21,904 nucleotides of DNA from CAZLYX01 sp964563885 (GTDB lineage Bacteria > Pseudomonadota > Gammaproteobacteria > Burkholderiales > Neisseriaceae): positions 1 to 21,904 of the forward strand of contig CAZLYX010000033.1 of the NCBI GenBank assembly GCA_964563885.1, read 5' to 3'. This document shows positions 17,397 through 21,904 of this stretch, piece by piece. The notes under the pieces are model-generated. The model saw only the letters and a program-made list of their open reading frames with translations. It searched no databases and was not told where the DNA came from. The position numbers were made by a program, and so were the translations under genes. Numbering within the stretch: the stretch's first letter is position 1; every line of letters begins with the position of its first letter.

Positions 17397-17426
17397 TTGA
17401 CGCTTTAGTATATAAAGATTCATAAT
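17397..17426 (+). promoter_or_regulatory. Probable promoter of the hemerythrin-nnrS operon
   Basis: TTGACG (17397-17402) and CATAAT (17421-17426) with an 18-base spacer. The -10 lies within the palindrome, so a bound repressor would block it. A possible opposing -10 TATACT (17412-17407 on minus) could serve nsrR. Confidence 0.5.
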
Positions 17427-17437
17427 ATATGAATATT
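17415..17437. promoter_or_regulatory. Probable NsrR operator
   Basis: Two 11-base half-sites separated by one base: AAGATTCATAA, T, ATATGAATATT. The inner ATTCATA/TATGAAT arms are perfectly symmetric. The 11-1-11 layout and AAGAT-CAT half-site resemble the known NsrR consensus (AAGATGCATTT), and it lies between nsrR and NO-related genes. Confidence 0.6.
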
Positions 17438-17464
17438 ATATACACATTTGTGGTGGTAATCACT

Positions 17465-17842
17465 ATGCAACCGATCAAACGACATGAACAACTGATTAAA
17501 TATTCACATGAGCATCATCATACTCTGGCTTTATGTTTGCGAATTTTACGCCAACCAGCAGCCAACCACCAAGCCGATATTGAACAATATCATGGTGATT
17601 TATTGGCACACTTTAGTTCAGAAGAACAAGAGTTTGCACCTTATTGGGTCGATATAAACCAGCCCGCATTGCAGCAACGTTTTGAACGTGAACACGCCCA
17701 TTTGCGCGCACTACTCGCCTCGCCTCAATACACTCAAGCAGAATGGAACACAGAATTTGCTACTACCTTGCGCGAACATACACGTTTTGAAGAGCGCGAG
17801 CTATTTAAAGCTATTGAGCCTTTACTAATCAACAATAACTGA
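17465..17842 (+). CDS. Hemerythrin-like (HHE) domain protein
   Basis: A 125-residue cytosolic protein with a four-helix hemerythrin pattern. Probable iron ligands: His cluster HEHHH (15-19), H49 and E53 in HFSSEE, H77/H79 in EREHAHLR, and H105 with E109 in REHTRFEE. It would bind a diiron centre and oxygen or NO. The start at 17465 is chosen over 17429, which lies inside the operator; the ribosome site is poor (GGTGG). nnrS begins 9 bases after its stop, so the two form an operon under an NsrR-like operator. This context favours a role in NO handling or iron-sulfur repair support, which is inference. It is shorter than DnrN/YtfE and lacks their N-terminal domain. Confidence 0.85.
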   Translation: MQPIKRHEQLIKYSHEHHHTLALCLRILRQPAANHQADIEQYHGDLLAHFSSEEQEFAPYWVDINQPALQQRFEREHAHLRALLASPQYTQAEWNTEFATTLREHTRFEERELFKAIEPLLINNN

Positions 17843-17851
17843 GGGGTTGTT

Positions 17852-19015
17852 ATGTCAACTTTGCTTTCCCATCCAGTTTGGGGCATGGCGTTTCGGCCGT
17901 TTTATTTGCTGGCGGCTTTAGCTGGTGCTCTCTCTATCTTAGCTTGGAGCGCAGGCTACAACGGCACTGCTGATTTACCTGCTTTTTTTTGGCACGCTCA
18001 TGAAATGATTTGGGGCTATGCGGGCGCGATCGTGGTGGGATTTTTACTCACCGCCGTAGCCAGCTGGACACAGCAAGTGCCTACTCGTGGAAAACCGTTA
18101 GCAGTATTAACACTGCTTTGGCTATTGGCGCGCTTGAGTATTTACTTTCCATCAGGTGCTTTACTCAGCGGCATATTTGGCACAGCTTTTTTCGCCATGG
18201 CTGCGGCGTGCATGGCGCTGCCAGTGATTCGTAGCCGCAATCAGCGCAACTATATTGCAGTGGTTGCTTTGTTTCTGTTTGGCTTAACCCATGCCCTATT
18301 TCATCTCTATCTTGCCAATGGCAATGATGTTGGTTTGCGCAGCGGTTTATGGGCAGGCTTAGTGATGGTGGCAGGTTTTATCGGCTTAGTCGGCATGCGG
18401 GTTGTTCCCTTTTTTATCGCCAAGCGTTTAGGCACTCCACAAGTCACAACACCGTTGTGGCTAATGTCAGCGGTTTTAGTGTTGCCAATGGCCATGGCCA
18501 TACTGCTGCTTTTAAATATTGGGCCGCTATGGGTTGCGCTATTTGGCATAATCGCAGGAACCATCAACCTTGTACAAGTGTTTCGCTGGTGGTGCCGTGA
18601 TGTGGCTAAAGAACCAATGTTATGGATTTTATTGGCGGGTTACGCTTCCACAGCTTTAGGTTTAATTGTGATGGGCATTGCTGCTTGGCAACCACTTTAT
18701 TTAAGTTTAGGCATTCATCTCATCGGCGTGGGCGGCATTGGTTTGATGACTTTAGGCATGATGACCCGAACAGCATTAGGCCATACTGGGCAAGCACTTT
18801 ATCCTGCGCCTAAACTGGTGCCTTTGGCGTTTTATTTAATGATCGCTGCTGCTGTAGTACGCACTATTTCTGCAATGCTCATGTCTGTGAGTGCTAGTGC
18901 TTATTTACACAGCTATCGCTTGTCTGGCTTATTGTTTTCCTTGGCGCTGTTACTCTTTTTATGGCGTTACACACCTTGGCTGTTGCGCCGACGCTTCGAT
19001 GGTAAGCCTGGCTAA
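17852..19015 (+). CDS. nnrS: NnrS family haem- and copper-containing membrane protein
   Basis: Polytopic inner-membrane protein of 387 residues that relieves nitric oxide stress; biochemical role incompletely known. The start MSTLLSHPVWGMAFRPFYLLAAL is typical, with the signature FFWHAHEMIWGYAGAIVVGFLLTA (His48, His50). About twelve hydrophobic segments follow, with further His in THALFHLYL, IHLIGVGG, RTALGHTGQ and YLHSYRLSG that may bind haem or copper. GAGGGG lies 9 bases before the ATG. It is the second gene after the hemerythrin-like protein and probably NsrR-controlled. The short hydrophilic tail RRRFDGKPG is unremarkable. A DUS-pair terminator follows 27 bases after the stop. Confidence 0.93.
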   Translation: MSTLLSHPVWGMAFRPFYLLAALAGALSILAWSAGYNGTADLPAFFWHAHEMIWGYAGAIVVGFLLTAVASWTQQVPTRGKPLAVLTLLWLLARLSIYFPSGALLSGIFGTAFFAMAAACMALPVIRSRNQRNYIAVVALFLFGLTHALFHLYLANGNDVGLRSGLWAGLVMVAGFIGLVGMRVVPFFIAKRLGTPQVTTPLWLMSAVLVLPMAMAILLLLNIGPLWVALFGIIAGTINLVQVFRWWCRDVAKEPMLWILLAGYASTALGLIVMGIAAWQPLYLSLGIHLIGVGGIGLMTLGMMTRTALGHTGQALYPAPKLVPLAFYLMIAAAVVRTISAMLMSVSASAYLHSYRLSGLLFSLALLLFLWRYTPWLLRRRFDGKPG

Positions 19016-19042
19016 CCATGGTCAAATATATTGAATAACTTA

Positions 19043-19080
19043 GAAAAGGCTACCTGAAATACTGTTCAGGTAGCCTTTTC
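19043..19080. terminator. Inverted DUS pair terminator after nnrS (upstream copy)
   Basis: 16-bp stem GAAAAGGCTACC to GGTAGCCTTTTC with loop ATACTG. The same pair with the same loop recurs at 19963-19994. Confidence 0.88.
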
Positions 19081-19162
19081 TTTCATATTCATCAGCATTA
19101 AACTTAAATAGCACATCGATACTGATGTATGCTTATACAACAAAAAATATTCTCTTTTCGCC

Positions 19163-19218
19163 ATGACTTTAGCAGTATTAGGACTAGAACGACATCGACA
19201 CTAGTCAGCTTGACACTC
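19163..19218 (+). pseudogene. Decayed 5' fragment of kup, upstream copy
   Basis: The ATG at 19163 reads MTLAVLGL, matching the MTLAALGI start of the downstream kup. A five-base loss then shifts frame, after which 19191-19217 reads DIDTSQLDT, a damaged form of the Kup motif DIGTSPLYT. This copy keeps the codons that the downstream kup lacks. Homology stops at about 19218, where foreign sequence begins. Confidence 0.6.
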
Positions 19219-19221
19219 GTG

Positions 19222-19742
19222 CAGTCGGCTATCAAAACGTTAAACATTTTCAAAAGGAAACTTCATGATGCTCAAAGCAATCCTTGCAAGCTTTGCATTG
19301 ATTTTATCTTGCAACGCAATGGCTACCTGTAAACAGGGAAGTGAAACCGTATTCTCTTGCACCACAGAAAAAGATAAATTAATTGAAGTGTGTGACGCCA
19401 AAAAAACGATTAATTACTCATTCGGCAAACCAACAGCCAAGCCAGAAATTGTTGTAAGCGCACCAAGAAACTCTGTCACCACAACTCAGTGGGCGGGTAT
19501 AGGGCGTTGGATGTCTTATTCAGTTAACATTCCAAACGGAAATACTGTTTATAACGTTTTTTGGGCTGTCGATAGGCTTGCAGACGAACACCCTATTGAA
19601 GCGGGCGTCAACGTCCAAATAAACAAGAAGCTTGTGGCCACCGTTCAGTGCGCAGGTGAACAACATATTGTTCAAAATATAGACGGGATTAAGCTCAACG
19701 CAGCTAAATAATAGCGAACCAAACATATAATATAACCTCGTG
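19222..19742 (+). other. About 0.5 kb segment interrupting the upstream kup fragment
   Basis: Kup homology stops near 19218 and resumes near 19750. The segment between holds one complete gene with its own ribosome site. CTCGTG occurs at both boundaries (19216-19221 and 19737-19742). There is no transposase and I saw no terminal inverted repeats, so this is not a standard insertion sequence. Six bases may be chance. Confidence 0.4.
19265..19711 (+). CDS. Small secreted protein with four cysteines, function unknown
   Basis: A 148-residue protein. The signal peptide MMLKAILASFALILSCNAMA probably cleaves after AMA. The mature part has cysteines in TCKQG, FSCTT, EVCDA and TVQCAG, suggesting two disulfides, and is likely beta-rich (INYSFGKPTAKPEIVVSAP, ISYSV-like GRWMSYSVNIPNG). 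The pattern CxxGxE-FSC-VCD-YSFGKP recalls small periplasmic proteins seen in many proteobacteria without known function; I cannot name a family. AAAAGGAA precedes the ATG at 19265 (a second ATG follows directly). It lies alone, embedded in a broken copy of kup, so it may have been acquired. The frame is intact. Confidence 0.75.
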   Translation: MMLKAILASFALILSCNAMATCKQGSETVFSCTTEKDKLIEVCDAKKTINYSFGKPTAKPEIVVSAPRNSVTTTQWAGIGRWMSYSVNIPNGNTVYNVFWAVDRLADEHPIEAGVNVQINKKLVATVQCAGEQHIVQNIDGIKLNAAK

Positions 19743-19749
19743 TGACCAG

Positions 19750-19820
19750 ATAAAGAAAGCTTTTTCGCTTCCAAACTTATTGATAAGTAAAACCAATAAG
19801 TTTGGCCTTGGGTTAAAATA
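19750..19820 (+). pseudogene. Continuation of the decayed upstream kup fragment
   Basis: About 65 bases align with 20127-20191 of the downstream kup: shared AAAGAAAGCTTT, TCCAA, AAACCAAT and TTTGGC blocks, roughly two thirds identical with one indel, encoding the damaged equivalent of KESFAASKL. It resumes just where the 5' fragment stopped. Further on, GCGTTTATATGGCGA near 19868 weakly recalls the kup FYGDAV codons. Confidence 0.55.
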
Positions 19821-19944
19821 ATTAATCTGCCACAATCATTGTGCTGATGACTTCGCCGCACGACTAAGCGTTTATATGGCGAAAAATAGCGTGTTTTCTG
19901 CGCTAACACTTAGATGGCAAACCTGCTTAAATATAATTTTTAAT

Positions 19945-20125
19945 ATATTAAATAACTTAGCTAAGGCTACCTGAAATACTGTTCAGGTAGCCTTTTCTTT
20001 CGTATCCACGAGGATTAAACTGAAATATCAAATCGTCTGTGACGTACTCTAATACAAACCAAAAATTCTCTTTCCACCATGACTTTAGCTGCATTAGGCA
20101 TTGTATATGGTGACGCTTTACACCC
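19945..20125 (+). repeat. Downstream copy of the diverged direct repeat (kup leader and start)
   Basis: Partner of 19025-19218. It shares the DUS hairpin with identical loop and the CATGACTTTAGC start but lacks the bases for IGTSP. Confidence 0.7.
19963..19994. terminator. Inverted DUS pair hairpin upstream of kup (downstream copy)
   Basis: 13-bp stem AAGGCTACCTGAA/TTCAGGTAGCCTT with loop ATACTG followed by TTCTTT. No intact gene ends just before it, consistent with origin by duplication of the nnrS terminator region. Confidence 0.8.
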
Positions 20126-20220
20126 TTAAAGAAAGCTTTGCCGCCTCCAAGCTAACAACAAGCGAAACCAATGTGTTTGGCTTTGTTTCGCTCATTATTT
20201 GGGCATTGTTGTTAGTGGTG

Positions 20221-20251
20221 CCCTTAAAATAAATTTTATTTATTTTAAGGG
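20221..20251. repeat. Perfect 13-bp inverted repeat at the kup stop codon
   Basis: CCCTTAAAATAAA (20221-20233) and TTTATTTTAAGGG (20239-20251) with loop TTTTA. The left arm contains the premature TAA; the right arm encodes conserved Kup residues. Confidence 0.9.
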
Positions 20252-20829
20252 CAGATAATAAAGGTGAAGGTGGCGTCGTTATTTTAATGCAAGAAGCACT
20301 GCGTCATGTGAGCGGTCGCACGGCGGCGTTTGTTACTTTGGCGGGATTGTGCGGTACTGCGTTATTTTATGGCGATGCAGTGATTACACCTGCCATATCA
20401 GTTTTATCTGCAGCTGAAGGACTAATTGTCATTAATTCAAGCTTCGAGCACTGGGTGCTGCCGCTGTCAATCAGCGTTTTGCTGCTGCTGTTTTGGATTC
20501 AACGCCACGGCACGCAGCGCATTGGTATCTTCTTTGGACCGATAATGCTGTTATGGTTTAGCACCTTGGCGGCTATTGGCTTGTATCAACTGCTGCAATA
20601 CCCGCATATTCTCATGGCAGCCAATCCTTATTATGGTATTAACTTTATTGCTCATAATGGCTGGCACGGCTTTGTCAGTTTAGGCGCAATTGTATTTGCC
20701 GTTACTGGTGCAGAAGCTTTATATGCAGACATGGGCCATTTTGGTCGCAAACCCATTCAAACTGCTTGGCTAGGCTTGGTTTTACCCGCTTTGGCTTTAA
20801 ATTACATTGGTCAAGGCGCGCTATTATTA

Positions 20830-20841
20830 AGGCTACCTGAA
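20830..20841 (+). repeat. DNA uptake sequence inside kup
   Basis: Exact AGGCTACCTGAA read in frame as RLPE, at a position where E. coli Kup has KNPE. Confidence 0.85.
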
Positions 20842-21904
20842 AGCATCAGTAATCCATTTTTCTTAGCAGCGCCCAAATGGGGCTTAATTCCATTGATTAT
20901 GTTGGCAACATTGGCCACTGTGATTGCCAGCCAAGCTGTTATATCAGGTGCTTACTCACTTACCCGCCAAGCCATACAACTGGGCTTGCTACCACGCATG
21001 CGCATCACCCACACCAGCAGCACTGAAATTGGCCAAATTTACTTGCCCGCCATCAATTGGATATTGCTGGTTATTATGATGCTAGTGGTATTGGGTTTTC
21101 GTAATTCAACTAATTTGGCGGCGGCTTATGGTATCGCAGCTACTGGTACGATGGTGTTTACCACGTTGATGTTTGCTGTGGTATTGCGCAAAAACTGGCG
21201 TTGGTCACTATGGGCTACAGCGGGTTTAACTGCTATTTTCTTAGCATTTGATCTTACTTTTTTATCATCTAATCTACTCAAATTACCCAATGGTGGCTGG
21301 TTTCCCATATTGGTGGCCGCTATCGTTATTTTCATCCTCACCACTTGGCGCAAAGGTCGTAACTTATTGCACTACGAGCAACAATCTTCAGGCTTAAATT
21401 TAAAAGATTTGGTCAACAATTTGACACTTTATCCGCCACTCAAAGTAGAAGGCAATGCCATTTTTATGACCAGCAATAGTCACACTGCCCCACGTGCGCT
21501 GTTACACAATCTAAAACACAACAAAATCGTTCATTACAACAACTTCTTTCTCTTCATCTCCACTGAAGACGTGCCACGTGTGCCCGAAGAACAACGCTTA
21601 GAAATTCAAAAAATGGCGCCAACCTTCAGTAGCCTTCACGCTCGCTACGGCTTCCAAGAAACGCCAGATGTTATTGATCTAATTGAGTTGGCACGCAAAA
21701 AAGGCCTAGATTTAGAGATGATGGAAACCTCATTTTTTCTGTCGCGCGACAGCATTGTGATAACTGCCAACCGCCCTTTAGGCAGCATGAATCGCGTGCG
21801 CACCGTCTGTTTTCAATGGCTGTATAAAAACAGTACCCCCGCCACAGCTTATTACAATATCCCCACCAATCGTGTGGTTGAATTAGGCACGCAAGTCACC
21901 TTAT

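Larger units (their letters stand above)
19025..19218 (+). repeat. Upstream copy of a diverged direct repeat covering the kup leader and start
   Basis: Aligns colinearly with 19945-20125, offset about 916 bases: ATAACTTAG, the DUS pair with loop ATACTG, CCTTTTCTTTC, a weaker stretch, then TCTCTTT and the CATGACTTTAGC start. Some parts are identical for about 38 bases, others well diverged. It continues after an interruption at about 19750. Confidence 0.7.
19712..20078. other. Spacer between the secreted-protein gene and kup
   Basis: Contains the decayed kup remnant (about 19750-19820, possibly to 19880), then AT-rich DNA, a second DUS-pair hairpin and the kup leader copy. No intact gene is seen. 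Confidence 0.6.
20079..21904 (+). pseudogene. kup: Kup potassium transporter gene, disrupted at the 5' end, reaching the right edge
   Basis: Kup/HAK/KUP inner-membrane proton-coupled K+ uptake protein. MTLAALGIVYGD (20079-20114) matches the family start. One base later the frame shifts to YTLKESFAASKL; the motif GDIGTSPLY has lost 14 bases. In that second frame a TAA at 20230 replaces the Tyr of the conserved VKY before ILFILRADNKGEGG. From 20233 the frame is open for 557 codons to the window end, with FYGDAVITPAISVLSAAEG, TGAEALYADMGHFG, LNYIGQGALLL, ATVIASQAVISGAYSLTRQA, AAYGIAATGTMV, METSFF and NRVVELGTQV near the true C-terminus. So the lesions are confined to the first 155 bases and look recent. 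A DUS lies in frame at 20830. Sequencing error at both sites is possible. Confidence 0.85.

Noticed and set aside
16924..17478. Longer NsrR starting at 17478
   Set aside because: The extra residues are unlike Rrf2 proteins and the region contains the divergent promoter and operator.
19129..19332. 67-residue ORF overlapping the decayed kup start
   Set aside because: It crosses a frame different from kup and overlaps the well-supported secreted-protein gene; no ribosome site.
19216..19742. Insertion sequence or integron cassette
   Set aside because: No transposase, integrase, attC-like site or terminal inverted repeats; only a six-base direct repeat.
21126..21353. Minus-strand 75-residue ORF inside kup
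   Set aside because: It is a shadow of the open, conserved kup frame on the plus strand.

Overview
The window looks like chromosomal DNA from a member of the Neisseriaceae. The strongest sign is the 12-mer AGGCTACCTGAA, the DNA uptake sequence (DUS) dialect I know from Eikenella. I count 17 exact copies in either orientation, many as inverted pairs that double as transcription terminators. The gene families also fit: short MetN, NsrR with C-X6-C-X5-C, NnrS, Rep. The DNA is more AT-rich than I expect of Eikenella, so I leave the genus open.

Layout from left to right. mutY enters from the left edge and lacks its N-terminal part. It converges on a leftward methionine uptake operon, metN-metI-metQ, whose leader holds a terminator-like hairpin just before metN. 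Next come a small leftward secreted protein, a long AT-rich divergent spacer, a small rightward periplasmic TonB-C-domain protein, and rep helicase. Two hairpins separate rep from a leftward two-gene unit: an OmpA-type lipoprotein followed by a large type I secreted protein with a BapA-like N-terminus, Ig-like repeats, VCBS, vWFA and RTX regions. That protein is broken by a 100-N scaffold gap. After an empty AT-rich spacer comes smc, also carrying a 100-N gap, but here the two contig ends share the same 55 bases; collapsing them restores one full-length frame. hemC and nsrR follow on the minus strand. nsrR is divergent from a hemerythrin-like gene and nnrS, forming a nitric-oxide response unit with a palindrome that fits an NsrR operator.

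The right end is the most unusual part. An almost complete kup potassium transporter gene runs to the right edge but carries two lesions: a 14-base loss in the GDIGTSPLY motif and an in-frame TAA inside a perfect 13-bp inverted repeat. Upstream lies a second, more decayed copy of the start of kup, including the preceding DUS terminator. It is split by about 0.5 kb carrying a gene for a small secreted cysteine-containing protein, with CTCGTG on each side. This suggests tandem duplication, insertion and decay at one locus.

I saw no tRNA, rRNA, CRISPR array, transposase or phage gene. I did not recognise a wholly new multi-gene system. The items most worth checking are the kup locus, the metN leader, and the OmpA/vWFA-RTX pair.
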